Part shown: positions 34,331-43,653 of the stretch, piece by piece
Numbering within the stretch: the stretch's first letter is position 1
Layout of the letters: the number at the start of each line of letters is the position of its first letter
Assembly (NCBI GenBank): GCA_903952135.1
Contig: CAJBER010000024.1
Span: 1 to 51,886 of the forward strand
Source: an uncultured Algoriphagus sp.
GTDB lineage: Bacteria; Bacteroidota; Bacteroidia; Cytophagales; Cyclobacteriaceae
Reading direction: 5' to 3'
Length of the DNA: 51,886 bases
Notes under the pieces: generated by a model
The model's input: only the letters and a program-made list of their open reading frames with translations
Told to the model about the DNA's origin: nothing
Database searches by the model: none
Made by a program: the position numbers and the translations under genes

Positions 34331-35236
34331 TTAGCCCAATAAAAATTGCCAAAGAAGTAAAGTAATTCCACATAGCGGAATTCCTAGACCAGCCAGTAAG
34401 GTGGCCAGACGAGGTTGAAGCCCAAATTCCATCGCGAGGAGGGCGCCCGAAATCATGGGAGCCATTCCACTTTCTAAAACGAATACTTTAAGCGTAAGAC
34501 TGTCTGATGGCAGAAAAAGTCCATAGAGTAACCATACGCAAGCAGGGGCAAGCAGTAGCCGGTACCCCAAGCCATACCAGAGGTACTTGTTTTGGGTCCA
34601 TTTGCGATCCAAGGATAGGGTCAATCCAATGACTGCCATGGCTATTGGGGCCATGCTCGTTCCAATGCCTTGAAGCCAAGGCAGCAGCATATCGGGAAGT
34701 GATAGTCGGAAATGGCTCATCACCAAGGTTGCTAGTAACAAGAGGAACGGAGGGAATAGAAACATTTTTTTAAAGACCTGGAGAACAGAGCTGTCACCAT
34801 TCCCATACCTTGATCCGATATAAACCCCAAGAGTACTGACCAACAAAAAAGAACCTCCTTGGTCAATCAAAAAGGCAGTGGGCAAGGCCTCTTTCCCATA
34901 CAGCAGCTCCAATATTGGAAATCCCAGAAAGGAGGTATTTCCAAGCCCAGAAACCAAGATCAAGCAGCCCGTGGTCCGCTTATCCCATCCCAATTTAGTG
35001 CCAAGAAAAGAAAAAAAGACCCAAGAAAGCAGGAAGGTAAACCAAGCAGATGAGGGAGCTAGAAGTAAATCCCATTTAAGCTGTAGTGGAGGGATGTGCA
35101 ACAGGGCAAGTGCAGGAAGTGCGAGGTAGATCAGGTAGTTCTTCCCAAAAAGCGCCACTTTTTCCTTTGGAAATCCAGGAAAGAACTGAAGTCCTAAACC
35201 ACAAAAAAGACTGAAAATTGCAATCCAAAGGCCCAT
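34331..35236 (-). CDS. AEC-family transporter
   Basis: A 301-residue protein with about ten hydrophobic helices of the auxin efflux carrier family. Family signatures include FLGFPILELLYGKEALP (after GNTSF), the central charged loop following GSRYGNGDS, and ESGMAPMISGALLAMEFGL in the C-terminal half. The substrate is unknown; bacterial members include malate or other organic-acid carriers. It is single and convergent with the IMPase gene. Confidence 0.87.
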   Translation of the reverse strand: MGLWIAIFSLFCGLGLQFFPGFPKEKVALFGKNYLIYLALPALALLHIPPLQLKWDLLLAPSSAWFTFLLSWVFFSFLGTKLGWDKRTTGCLILVSGLGNTSFLGFPILELLYGKEALPTAFLIDQGGSFLLVSTLGVYIGSRYGNGDSSVLQVFKKMFLFPPFLLLLATLVMSHFRLSLPDMLLPWLQGIGTSMAPIAMAVIGLTLSLDRKWTQNKYLWYGLGYRLLLAPACVWLLYGLFLPSDSLTLKVFVLESGMAPMISGALLAMEFGLQPRLATLLAGLGIPLCGITLLLWQFLLG

Positions 35237-35344
35237 GAGTTGGGGATAAAGAAGAGGTAATTGTAGGGTAACCTAAAGATAATGTAAACTACTTGTAACC
35301 AAATGATTGTCACGTTAGTTTTAGTAAAAACAAAGTGAAAAATC

Positions 35345-35572
35345 ATGAGCAAACACCTGCCTATTTACATCGAAGGAGAAAAGTGGATCCCACTTACTTA
35401 TTTTTCGGAGCAAGAAAAAAAATCATTCAAAGAATGGCTCCCAAGTTACCGTCTCAAAGAAGTGATGCTTCCTGGAGTAGTGCTTACAGAATGCTTGGAT
35501 TTTAAAACCTATTCCTGCTGGTTGCGCTTGAAGGAATTGACCTTTTCCAAGTCACCTATTCTAGATTTTTAG
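35345..35572 (+). CDS. Small protein of unknown function
   Basis: A 75-residue protein with no signal peptide or membrane helix. It is rich in aromatic residues and lysine (YIEGEKWIPLTYFSEQE near the start, CWLRLKELTF near the end). I do not recognise it. TTG (35293-35295), a 20-base spacer and TAGTTTTA (35316-35323) just upstream resemble a promoter with one mismatch. Its 3' end overlaps the convergent 123-residue gene by 4 bases. Confidence 0.6.
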   Translation: MSKHLPIYIEGEKWIPLTYFSEQEKKSFKEWLPSYRLKEVMLPGVVLTECLDFKTYSCWLRLKELTFSKSPILDF

Positions 35573-35940
35573 TCTAGACCCACTTGTTTACGTTTGGCGT
35601 CAAAGTAATTTTTTAACTCGGGATACCAGTCACTTTCGGTTTCCGGGAATCCATCGAGCACCAATTCCATATTTCCTTCAAATGCATCTTGGTTGAGTTG
35701 CATTCCTTCGATGAGGTAGATTAGGTCTTCTAAATTGAGTGGCTCCTCACTACTGCTTGGATAAAGAAGGTATTCATTGCCATAAAAGTCCACTGCCTCG
35801 AACTGAATTTTTTGATCTAAGTCATGCGCATAAATGCTGATTTGTTCCCCCCAAGTACTTTCTGGATAGTGCAATCGCGCCAGCAGCACAGAGGTGATGC
35901 CTTCAGAAAAATAGGTTGCTGGTCGAAATAAAAAGTCCAT
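35569..35940 (-). CDS. Hypothetical acidic protein
   Basis: A 123-residue acidic, apparently cytoplasmic protein with no recognised domain. Notable pieces are MDFLFRPATYFSEGITSV, EAVDFYGNEYLLYPSSSEEP and a C-terminal helix-rich DWYPELKNYFDAKRKQ. Codon use and the lack of an opposing better frame support it as real. It converges on the preceding small gene. The 217 bases to glyA hold only the glyA promoter candidate. Confidence 0.65.
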   Translation of the reverse strand: MDFLFRPATYFSEGITSVLLARLHYPESTWGEQISIYAHDLDQKIQFEAVDFYGNEYLLYPSSSEEPLNLEDLIYLIEGMQLNQDAFEGNMELVLDGFPETESDWYPELKNYFDAKRKQVGLD

Positions 35941-36058
35941 AAGTTCTCGAATTGAAGGATTAAAGTACTGGAATTACCGCTAAGAATGGAAACGATTTTT
36001 AGTTTTTTGACTCGCGCGAAGAAATTTCAAGTTTAGTCCAGGACAAGTAGCGCATCCA

Positions 36059-36090
36059 ATTGGATAATCAGGACTTTAGGCCTATTTTTG
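36059..36090 (+). promoter_or_regulatory. Putative promoter of glyA-tatC-rpiB
   Basis: ATTG (36059-36062), a 20-base spacer and TATTTTTG (36083-36090), an exact -7 match. The glyA ATG is 67 bases downstream, leaving a real 5' leader with no structure that I recognise. Confidence 0.5.
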
Positions 36091-36157
36091 ATTTCCCAAA
36101 ATCACCTGTGGTTTAAAATTTTCCAATTAGATTTATTGCGTTTAGCTATCCTCATTT

Positions 36158-37426
36158 ATGAAAAGAGATTCCTTGATTTTTGACCTTATTTCCAAAGAAG
36201 AAGACAGACAGCGTAGAGGCATTGAGTTGATTGCTTCTGAGAACTTCACTTCTAAGCAGGTGATGGAAGCTGCGGGCAGCGTGCTGACCAACAAGTATGC
36301 AGAAGGCCTTCCTGGTAAGCGTTATTACGGAGGTTGTGAAGTGGTAGATGAGATTGAGCAGCTAGCGATTGATCGAGCCAAGAAATTATTTGGAGCTGCT
36401 TGGGCCAACGTGCAGCCGCACTCTGGTGCGCAGGCAAATGCTGCTGTTTTCCTAGCTTGCTTGAATGCAGGTGATGCAATATTAGGTTTTGATCTTGCTC
36501 ATGGAGGACACCTCACGCATGGCTCACCTGTCAATTTCTCTGGAAAGCTGTATCAGGCAAATTTTTATGGGGTTGAGGAAGCTACTGGAGTAATTGATTA
36601 CGATAAAGTAGCTGAAAAAGCGATTGCTGTGCAACCAAAAATGATCATTTGTGGTGCTTCTGCCTATTCCAGAGATTGGGACTATGCACGCTTACGCGAA
36701 ATCGCAGATGAAGTAGGAGCCTTGCTTTTGGCAGATATTTCCCACCCATCTGGCTTAATTGCTAGGGGCTTACTCAATGATCCTTTGGAGCATTGCCACA
36801 TCGTGACCACTACGACTCACAAGACACTCCGTGGACCTAGAGGAGGTTTAATCCTAATGCGAGAAGACTTCGATAATCCTTGGGGATTGACTACTCCCAA
36901 AGGAGAAATCAGAAAAATGTCAGCGCTTTTGGACATGGGTGTTTTCCCAGGCACGCAAGGTGGTCCTTTGGAACACATCATTGCAGCCAAGGCAATCGCC
37001 TTTGAAGAAGCACTTTCAGATGAATACATGGACTATGTCGTTCAAGTCAAATTGAATGCATCCGTAATGGCTGATGAGTTTGTAGCCAGAGGATACAAGC
37101 TTATTTCAGGAGGCACAGACAATCACCTCATGTTGATTGACCTTAGAAACAAAGACTTGACGGGTAAGCTTGCTGAGGAAACCCTCGGAAAAGTGGATAT
37201 TACCATCAACAAAAACATGGTACCCTTTGATACCAAATCTCCTTTTGTAACTTCCGGCATGCGTGTAGGTACTGCTGCAGTGACTACCCGCGGATTGAAG
37301 GAAGCAGACATGAAAAAAATTGTTGACCTTATCGATAGAGCACTTCAAAATCATGCTGATGATGCCGCACTTGCACAAATCAAGGCTGAAGTCAATGCTT
37401 GGATGGTTAAATTTCCTTTATACTAA
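36158..37426 (+). CDS. glyA: Serine hydroxymethyltransferase
   Basis: A 422-residue PLP enzyme that converts serine and tetrahydrofolate to glycine and methylene-THF. The N-terminal [17 protein letters not shown], the [19 protein letters not shown] block and the PLP lysine K222 in [14 protein letters not shown] identify it. The length is normal. It heads a probable operon with tatC (15 bases on) and rpiB, closed by a bidirectional terminator. Confidence 0.96.
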   Translation: MKRDSLIFDLISKEEDRQRRGIELIASENFTSKQVMEAAGSVLTNKYAEGLPGKRYYGGCEVVDEIEQLAIDRAKKLFGAAWANVQPHSGAQANAAVFLACLNAGDAILGFDLAHGGHLTHGSPVNFSGKLYQANFYGVEEATGVIDYDKVAEKAIAVQPKMIICGASAYSRDWDYARLREIADEVGALLLADISHPSGLIARGLLNDPLEHCHIVTTTTHKTLRGPRGGLILMREDFDNPWGLTTPKGEIRKMSALLDMGVFPGTQGGPLEHIIAAKAIAFEEALSDEYMDYVVQVKLNASVMADEFVARGYKLISGGTDNHLMLIDLRNKDLTGKLAEETLGKVDITINKNMVPFDTKSPFVTSGMRVGTAAVTTRGLKEADMKKIVDLIDRALQNHADDAALAQIKAEVNAWMVKFPLY

Positions 37427-37441
37427 TATTCCCCAACCCAC

Positions 37442-38296
37442 ATGGCCCTAGACCAACATCAAGACGAAGAAGAGGGTGGAATGTCCTTTTTGGACCATTT
37501 GGAAGCCTTAAGATGGCATTTACTCCGTTCAGTTACCGCCGTGCTTATTTTTACGGTGGTGGCATTCATTGCAAAGGATTTTGTATTTGGAGTGTTGATT
37601 CTAGGACCTTCGAAAGTTGATTTTTTGACCTACCGTGTTTTGTGTGATATAGGAAACTACTTTGCGATTCCTGCACTCTGCATCAATGAATTGCCCTTTA
37701 CCATCCAAAGTAGACAGATGACTGGCCAATTCTCCATGCACATGACTTCTAGTATGGTGGTAGGTTTGATTGCGGCATTTCCCTACTTGTTCTATGAGGT
37801 ATGGCGTTTTATCAGCCCAGGGCTATATGCCAAGGAACGAAATGCAGCCCGTGGAGCGGTATTCTTTGTCAGCTTCCTTTTTCTTTCAGGAGCATTATTC
37901 GGGTACTATGTGCTTACCCCAATGTCAATCAACTTCCTAGCCAACTACCAGTTGGATCCTAGTATTGCGAACGAATTTGACATTACCTCTTACGTGTCTA
38001 CCTTGTCTATGTTGGTCTTGGCTTCGGCCATTATGTTTCAGCTACCTGTAGTGGTTTACTTCTTGTCGATGTCCGGCTTGGTGACCTCCAAGATGCTGAA
38101 ATCCTACAGAAGACATTCCATAGTAGTGATTTTGATTGTGTCGGCCATTATCACTCCTCCAGATGTGATCAGCCAGTTGCTTATTGCCATGCCGATTCTC
38201 GTACTGTATGAGGTGGGGATTCTGATTGCGAAGCGTTTGGAAAAACAGCGGGCGCAGCGGGAAGCTGAGATGGAACAAAACCGGGATGCAGAATAA
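37442..38296 (+). CDS. tatC: Sec-independent translocase subunit TatC
   Basis: A 284-residue TatC with six transmembrane helices. The N-terminal MSFLDHLEALRWHLLRSV block is the conserved amphipathic start that binds twin-arginine signal peptides. FPYLFYEVWRFISPGLYAKER carries the FxxxExxxF-like region, and FGYYVLTPMSINFLANY and the final ITPPDVISQLLIAMPILVLYE are typical. A family-typical extra loop in the periplasmic region after KDFVFGV is Bacteroidota-like. No tatA is adjacent. Confidence 0.94.
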   Translation: MALDQHQDEEEGGMSFLDHLEALRWHLLRSVTAVLIFTVVAFIAKDFVFGVLILGPSKVDFLTYRVLCDIGNYFAIPALCINELPFTIQSRQMTGQFSMHMTSSMVVGLIAAFPYLFYEVWRFISPGLYAKERNAARGAVFFVSFLFLSGALFGYYVLTPMSINFLANYQLDPSIANEFDITSYVSTLSMLVLASAIMFQLPVVVYFLSMSGLVTSKMLKSYRRHSIVVILIVSAIITPPDVISQLLIAMPILVLYEVGILIAKRLEKQRAQREAEMEQNRDAE

Positions 38297-38304
38297 CTAA
38301 AATC

Positions 38305-38742
38305 ATGGCAATGCGAATCGCAATTGGTGGGGATCACGCAGGGGTAGGCTACAAGGAGCAGCTCCATCAGCATCTGCTTGAACTGGGGTATACGGTACAG
38401 GATTTCGGTCCAGTGACCACGGCATCTGTGGATTATCCAGATTATGTACACCCCCTTTCCAAAGCCCTTGAAGCAGGAGAAGTTGATTTAGGAATTGTGA
38501 TTTGTGGTAGTGGAAATGGTGTAGCAATTACTGCCAATAAGCACCAAGGAATCCGTGCTGCACTCTGCTGGAACGAGGAATTAGCCGCGCTGGCACGACA
38601 GCACAACGACGCCAATGTGCTTGCCTTACCCGCTCGATTTATTTCCTATGAATTAGCAGAACGACTGGCTGAAATCTTTTTAACTACCCCATTTGAAGGA
38701 GGTAGGCACCAAAGCAGGGTGAATAAAATAGCTTGTTCTTAA
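38305..38742 (+). CDS. rpiB: Ribose 5-phosphate isomerase B
   Basis: A 145-residue RpiB/LacAB-family isomerase of full length. IAIGGDHAGVGYKEQL and DYPDYVHPLSKAL bear the substrate-binding residues, and GIVICGSGNGVAITANK the catalytic cysteine and anion hole. It interconverts ribose-5-phosphate and ribulose-5-phosphate. It lies 8 bases after tatC and before a terminator. Confidence 0.94.
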   Translation: MAMRIAIGGDHAGVGYKEQLHQHLLELGYTVQDFGPVTTASVDYPDYVHPLSKALEAGEVDLGIVICGSGNGVAITANKHQGIRAALCWNEELAALARQHNDANVLALPARFISYELAERLAEIFLTTPFEGGRHQSRVNKIACS

Positions 38743-38748
38743 CAATAC

Positions 38749-38782
38749 AAAAAGGGTCTTGATTCATCAAGACCCTTTTTTT
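38749..38782. terminator. Bidirectional terminator between rpiB and the subtilase gene
   Basis: A 12-base perfect stem AAAGGGTCTTGA / TCAAGACCCTTT with a TTCA loop, flanked by A5 on the left and a run of T on the right. Confidence 0.88.
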
Positions 38783-38806
38783 GTTCAAACCACAATGTAT
38801 CTCTTT

Positions 38807-40423
38807 CTATTTTCCACCAGCCACCTGCTCTGCAAGAAGTAGGGCAGTGTAGAGGTTGGCGATTTTGCCCGACACACAAAGTTCCGCTAAGGAAAATTCC
38901 TGCTCCCCTACACGAACTTTCATAGGGACGGATAGACCAGAATCGAGGATAATGTGCTTCACCTGTACGGCCGAAAGTTGAGGATAAAGGGAACGAATCA
39001 AAGCTGCCATGCCTGCTACAGCAGGAGCAGCCATGGAGGTACCGCCTTCGACGCCGTAATTCGAATTGGGTAGCGTGGAATAAATCTCATCGCCGGGAGC
39101 AAAAATATCTACTCGGTTTTTTCCATAGTTAGAAAAAGAGGCAATCATGTCAGGGCCATAATAGGGAGTCAAAGCCCCTACGCTCAAGTAATTGTTCTCA
39201 GAAGTGGTTTCAGTCAGGCTATAGATGTCATTTGGAAAATTAGGGTTTTCTGGAAGATCCAGGTCCACTCCATCGTTGCCTGCTGCATGGACAAAAAGCA
39301 CGTCCTTGGCAGCGGCATAGCGTAAGGCCTCTTGAACCCAGGATGCATTGGGAGAAAATTTCTTACCAAAACTGGCATTGATCACTTTGGCTCCCTGATC
39401 TACTGCATAGCGAATGGCGAGGGCAACGTCTTTGTCGTATTCGTCTCCATCTGGAACGGCTCGCAGGGACATCAACTTTACATTTTCTGCTACTCCTTTT
39501 ACCCCCTTTTTATTGATGCGATTGGCAGCAAGAATACCTGCTACGTGGGTGCCATGGCTTTCTTCTTCGAGTTGGTTGCCAGGATTACCGTTTCCATAGC
39601 CTAGGTCTTTGAGGTCGTAAGGATTATCGCCTACTGGCATTCTACCATCAAACTCCAAGTTGAGGTTGTACTCCAATTGGGACTGATAGTAAGCTATTCC
39701 TTCTTGCAGTTCAGCCAATGCAGTGGGAATATCCTGTCCCATGGTCATCACCTGAGCGAGCAGGCCGATGACTTGTTCCTCCTCCTCATTTTGGGACTCG
39801 TATTTTTCAAGATCTTCTAGCGTGTAGGATTCCTTCCCCAGTTTTTTTTGAATGTTCTGATGCGCCATACTGACGAGCTGTTCGATTTGTTCGTACTGTT
39901 GGACTGCCATCTTTGCCTCTGAGACCTGTGGTTCTAAGTAGTTGTTTGCCTTTTTCTGAAGATTGGCATCCCCTAATTTTTTGGCCACAATCCGCACAAA
40001 TTCCATCTGCTCGTGGTAGGATTCCCCAAGAAAGTTGTACCCATGCACATCGTCAATGTAGCCGTTTTGATCATTATCGAGTCCATCGCCTGCGATTTCT
40101 CCCGGATTTTTCCAAAGCAAGTCTTGGAGGTCTTCATGGGCCAAGTCAATCCCCGAGTCAATGATGGCTACCACCACTGGACTCCCTTTTCTTTTCTTCA
40201 CTACTTCAGCATACGCACGATCTACACTCATCCCAGGAACAGTGTCTTGGATGGGGTCCAAATGGGACCAGCGAAGGCTTTCCTTTTCCTTTAGGGGAGT
40301 AGATCTGGAAAAATTACTCAACGATGCGCTAGTAGGCGGGCTGAGTTGGGCCGTTGTAGAACAGCCCATTCCCAAAAGGCTGAGAGTGCCTAGAATGAGA
40401 AATTGGGGGATTAAATTTTTCAT
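38807..40423 (-). CDS. S8 subtilisin-like peptidase lipoprotein
   Basis: A 538-residue secreted serine protease. The signal ends in the lipobox LGMGC (Cys21), so it should be membrane-anchored. The catalytic triad is D89 (VVAIIDSGID), H290 (ESHGTHVAGI) and S463 (GGTSMAAPAVAG), with the oxyanion Asn in HAAGND. About 200 residues separate Asp and His, against about 30 in subtilisin: a helical Gln/Glu-rich insert (about residues 135-255) is built into the catalytic domain. A polysaccharide or protein partner is not evident. A DUF6427-like gene lies 69 bases upstream on the same strand. Confidence 0.92.
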   Translation of the reverse strand: MKNLIPQFLILGTLSLLGMGCSTTAQLSPPTSASLSNFSRSTPLKEKESLRWSHLDPIQDTVPGMSVDRAYAEVVKKRKGSPVVVAIIDSGIDLAHEDLQDLLWKNPGEIAGDGLDNDQNGYIDDVHGYNFLGESYHEQMEFVRIVAKKLGDANLQKKANNYLEPQVSEAKMAVQQYEQIEQLVSMAHQNIQKKLGKESYTLEDLEKYESQNEEEEQVIGLLAQVMTMGQDIPTALAELQEGIAYYQSQLEYNLNLEFDGRMPVGDNPYDLKDLGYGNGNPGNQLEEESHGTHVAGILAANRINKKGVKGVAENVKLMSLRAVPDGDEYDKDVALAIRYAVDQGAKVINASFGKKFSPNASWVQEALRYAAAKDVLFVHAAGNDGVDLDLPENPNFPNDIYSLTETTSENNYLSVGALTPYYGPDMIASFSNYGKNRVDIFAPGDEIYSTLPNSNYGVEGGTSMAAPAVAGMAALIRSLYPQLSAVQVKHIILDSGLSVPMKVRVGEQEFSLAELCVSGKIANLYTALLLAEQVAGGK

Positions 40424-40491
40424 TTGGTGTTTATTTTTGGAAATATCTGTCTTCGTTCAAACTGCTAACGCTGTAGTTAAGACCCTAGTGT

Positions 40492-41883
40492 TTATTTTTT
40501 GGAATACCTACCTGGCTTGTCTTCGTTGTAGAATTCTTTGAGGGCAGGCAGTTCCTCTAAAAGAGCCTTAAACAGACCCTCCTTGTCATAGACTTGTTGT
40601 GGCTGCTGCCGTCTAATCATTTGAAATACCTGTGCTTTTTGTTGCAAATTTTTTTCTTGCTTGAGGTAACTCGCTGACATGTGAAAATTTAAAAACGGTC
40701 CATCCAAGGAGTGAGTTAGGTATGGAGACGGATTTTCTTCCAAAACCATCAGCCCCTTTTGAATGAAAGGATCTTTTTCAATAGGTGCTGTTACAAAATA
40801 AGTAGCATCTACCTTAGTTCGTTCCTGCCAATAGTTCATCCCCCAAATTGGTAAAGCCAAGACTAATCCAAAAAATGCAGGTCTGAGGAGCAAAGTCCAA
40901 TTAAAATAAAGAAAAAATTGGGTGATAAAATAACTCATCGCAGGTAGGAATATGACCAACTGGTAGGAGGCGGTATTTTTCACTAGAAAAAATAAACCTG
41001 CCGAAAAGAGGAGCCAGATGAGGATGAGCTGTCGTTGTTTTTGTTGATTAATCGTGGCTCCACGAAAAAAGGAACCAATAAAATAGCCCGCCAAGGCAAG
41101 TACAAGCGGAAATACACCTGGGGCGAGCCAACTTAGGTAAGGTTGGTACCCGTAGTTGGGATAGGTGAAGACAATCGGCCAAACTTGTAGGGCCTGTTCT
41201 AAGCCATCGTTCCAAAAATAAAACACTAAAATGAGCAAGATGGGAAGTAAAAATCCCATGATGGCCAGAAAAAGTTGACGTACTGTAAAGCTAGAAATGG
41301 ACAATCCTGTAAAGATTAGGAAGGGTAGAAAAAACACAAAGTTCCAATGAAAGCCTGTAGCAAGTCCTCCATAAATCCCAATCAAGAGGGTAGATTCACT
41401 ACTTTCTTTTTGGAGCACGGTATGGGAAAAAAGCTGTCCAAATGCCAACAACAAAAAAGTACTCCCAAGCAAGGTGGGAGACAAGTACATTAGGTCAAAG
41501 GAAAAATGAAATAAGGCAGCCATGACGATAGCGGGCAAATAGGTGTTTTCGTCAAATACGCGATACTTGATTAAGGTACTGTTCCAGTAATAAATCTGGA
41601 ACAAGACAAAAATTTTCCCCAGCAAAAGATAGGCGATCTCACTTCTGCCAAACAGGAGGTGAAGGCCAGTAAATACTCCGGCAGATAGGGCCCCTGTATC
41701 GTCGATCACATCTACATAGAGCAAATGCCCCTCACTGAGGCGCTCCCCTAGGACCATCCACATGAGGGTAGGCGTAGTACTTGGAAATGAGAAAAAAACC
41801 CAAGAGATTACAGAGAATAAGACCACGTAAAGCAGTATTCCAACAAGGCGAAAGGGGTCGTTTACTCTAAAAAAACTGAACAA
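40492..41883 (-). CDS. DUF6427-like polytopic membrane protein
   Basis: A 463-residue membrane protein with roughly ten to twelve hydrophobic helices. The N-terminus FFRVNDPFRLVGILLYV resembles the start of DUF6427 proteins of Bacteroidota, which look like GT-C-type glycosyltransferase relatives. After the first helix comes LSEGHLLYVDVIDDTGALSAG, with acidic residues in the first loop as in GT-C enzymes. The C-terminal 110 residues are soluble. A glycosyltransferase role is inference; the exact substrate is unknown. Confidence 0.7.
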   Translation of the reverse strand: MFSFFRVNDPFRLVGILLYVVLFSVISWVFFSFPSTTPTLMWMVLGERLSEGHLLYVDVIDDTGALSAGVFTGLHLLFGRSEIAYLLLGKIFVLFQIYYWNSTLIKYRVFDENTYLPAIVMAALFHFSFDLMYLSPTLLGSTFLLLAFGQLFSHTVLQKESSESTLLIGIYGGLATGFHWNFVFFLPFLIFTGLSISSFTVRQLFLAIMGFLLPILLILVFYFWNDGLEQALQVWPIVFTYPNYGYQPYLSWLAPGVFPLVLALAGYFIGSFFRGATINQQKQRQLILIWLLFSAGLFFLVKNTASYQLVIFLPAMSYFITQFFLYFNWTLLLRPAFFGLVLALPIWGMNYWQERTKVDATYFVTAPIEKDPFIQKGLMVLEENPSPYLTHSLDGPFLNFHMSASYLKQEKNLQQKAQVFQMIRRQQPQQVYDKEGLFKALLEELPALKEFYNEDKPGRYSKK

Positions 41884-41940
41884 GGTGGATAGGGTAGAAT
41901 TGGTTTTGACTCGAAATTAAAGCATGCCCAAGTATTTCGC

Positions 41941-41948
41941 TAAATTTG
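41941..41948 (+). promoter_or_regulatory. Putative -7 element of rbfA
   Basis: TAAATTTG, an exact TAnnTTTG match, 17 bases before the rbfA ATG. No clear -33 box at standard spacing. Confidence 0.4.
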
Positions 41949-41965
41949 CATCATAAATACTTCAG

Positions 41966-42346
41966 ATGGAAAGCAAAAGACAATTAAAATACGCCAAGTT
42001 AATTCAGAAAGAACTGGGCGACATTTTTCAAAAAGAGGCCAAACACTTGGTTGGGTCTACGCTAGTGACGATTACGCGGGTCATGATGAGTCCGGATTTG
42101 GGATTTGCCAAAGCCTACCTCAGTTTTTTGCTACCCAATCCAAAAGCAAGCTTTGATGCGATCAATGCGCACAAGAAAGAAATACGCCATGCCTTGGCTA
42201 AGCGTATCGGTAAGTCAGTTCGTGTAATTCCCGAATTGGCGTTCTTTTCAGATGAATCTGCCACCTATGCCCAGCACATGGACAAGGTAATTTCAGACCT
42301 ACACATCCCCCCTGCTCCAGAAGAAGAGGAGGAGGAAGAGGATTAA
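41966..42346 (+). CDS. rbfA: Ribosome-binding factor A
   Basis: A 126-residue KH-fold maturation factor of the 30S subunit. The SKRQLKYAKLIQKELGDIF start and the TLVTITRVMMSPDLGFAKAYLSF segment are typical, then RIGKSVRVIPELAFFSDES. The last residues form an acidic tail (EEEEEEED) beyond the fold. The FtsX-like permease gene starts 14 bases on. Confidence 0.93.
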   Translation: MESKRQLKYAKLIQKELGDIFQKEAKHLVGSTLVTITRVMMSPDLGFAKAYLSFLLPNPKASFDAINAHKKEIRHALAKRIGKSVRVIPELAFFSDESATYAQHMDKVISDLHIPPAPEEEEEEED

Positions 42347-42360
42347 AATTCGATTTATCC

Positions 42361-43587
42361 GTGAACACAAGTTCTTTTATTGCCGGAAGATATTTTCGCA
42401 GCAAAAAGAAGCAAAACTTCATCACCATCCTCTCCTTAATCTCGATGGTGGGCGTGGCCATCAGTACGATGGCTCTAGTGGCAGTGATGTCTGTGTTCAA
42501 TGGTTTGGAGGATTTGATACGCGGCCTTTTTTCAAGTTTTGATTCCGAACTTCAGATCACCCCCACTTCAGGTAAAAGTTTTTTAGTTACCGAGGAATGG
42601 CTCGATGCCCTCAGCAAAGTAGAAGGAGTGGAAGTCATCACCGAAGTAATCGAAGACAATGCCTTACTTGAATACCAAGGAAATCAGCATGTAGCCCGAG
42701 TGAAGGCAGTTTCCGACAATTACTTTGAACATGACCGTTTCTCGAAAGGCTATTTTTGGGGAGATACTACCTTAGGGGATAGCTTGCGTCCCGGCGCCCT
42801 TCTCGGAAGAGGAGTGGCCTTTGCACTATCCGCCAACTTAGACGATATTAACTCCGTCCTGAACATCTACTACCCCAAAGCCCCCAAATCTGCAGCATCT
42901 CTGGACCCAAACCAATTGTATGCTTCCGGGCAGGTCGAGCCTCGAGGCTTTTTTAGCATTGAACAGGGGGTGGATAATGAATATGTCCTTGTTCCCCTTG
43001 ATTTTTTTAAAGAACTACTCGATTACGGTCAAAAGCGTACTGCGCTTGAGTTAAAGGTGGCCCCAGAATACTCCATTTCATCTGTACAGGAAGCAGTGCA
43101 GTTACACTTAGGGGCTGATTTTGCAGTAAAAAATGCGGATGAACAGCATGCTACATTGATCCGAACGGTCAAACTGGAAAAGCTATTTGTGTTTCTCACG
43201 CTCACCTTTATTCTGGCCCTAGCCTCATTCAATATTTTCTTTTCCTTGAGCATGCTGGCCATTGAAAAGAAAAAGGATCTGGCGGTATTGAAGGCCATGG
43301 GTGCTAAAAACGCCCTAATTCGTGGCATTTTCTTGAAGCAAGGAGCCTTGGTTGCCTTTTCTGGAGCACTTTTGGGTCTGGTTTTGGGACTTCTTCTGGT
43401 TGGGGCTCAAGAGAAATTTGGTCTGATTTCCCTCGGGATTGCTTCTGGGGTTGTGGATGCCTATCCTGTGCGGGTGCATTGGCCTGATTTGGCCTGGATA
43501 AGTTTGGTCGTAGTGGCGATTACCCTAGCAGCTTCTTGGCGTCCTGCCTGGATTGCTGCTCAGGTAGATCCAGTAAAGGAGCTTTAG
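42361..43587 (+). CDS. LolC/E-like FtsX-family ABC permease
   Basis: A 408-residue permease of the FtsX/LolCE type. One N-terminal helix after FIAGRYFRSKKKQNFITILSLI-type sequence (ILSLISMVGVAISTMALVAV), a large periplasmic MacB_PCD domain (about residues 65-265), and three C-terminal helices starting at FLTLTFILALASFNIFFSL. The cytoplasmic EKKKDLAVLKAMGAKN coupling motif is present. It probably takes part in lipoprotein release to the outer membrane with a LolD ATPase encoded elsewhere. The start is GTG at 42361, 14 bases after rbfA. Confidence 0.85.
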   Translation: MNTSSFIAGRYFRSKKKQNFITILSLISMVGVAISTMALVAVMSVFNGLEDLIRGLFSSFDSELQITPTSGKSFLVTEEWLDALSKVEGVEVITEVIEDNALLEYQGNQHVARVKAVSDNYFEHDRFSKGYFWGDTTLGDSLRPGALLGRGVAFALSANLDDINSVLNIYYPKAPKSAASLDPNQLYASGQVEPRGFFSIEQGVDNEYVLVPLDFFKELLDYGQKRTALELKVAPEYSISSVQEAVQLHLGADFAVKNADEQHATLIRTVKLEKLFVFLTLTFILALASFNIFFSLSMLAIEKKKDLAVLKAMGAKNALIRGIFLKQGALVAFSGALLGLVLGLLLVGAQEKFGLISLGIASGVVDAYPVRVHWPDLAWISLVVVAITLAASWRPAWIAAQVDPVKEL

Positions 43588-43653
43588 GTAAGCGCGCGTA
43601 CTTCTCCTCCCTCCACTTTTTCATTCCTTTATTTTTTGTAGTAATATGGCCCC

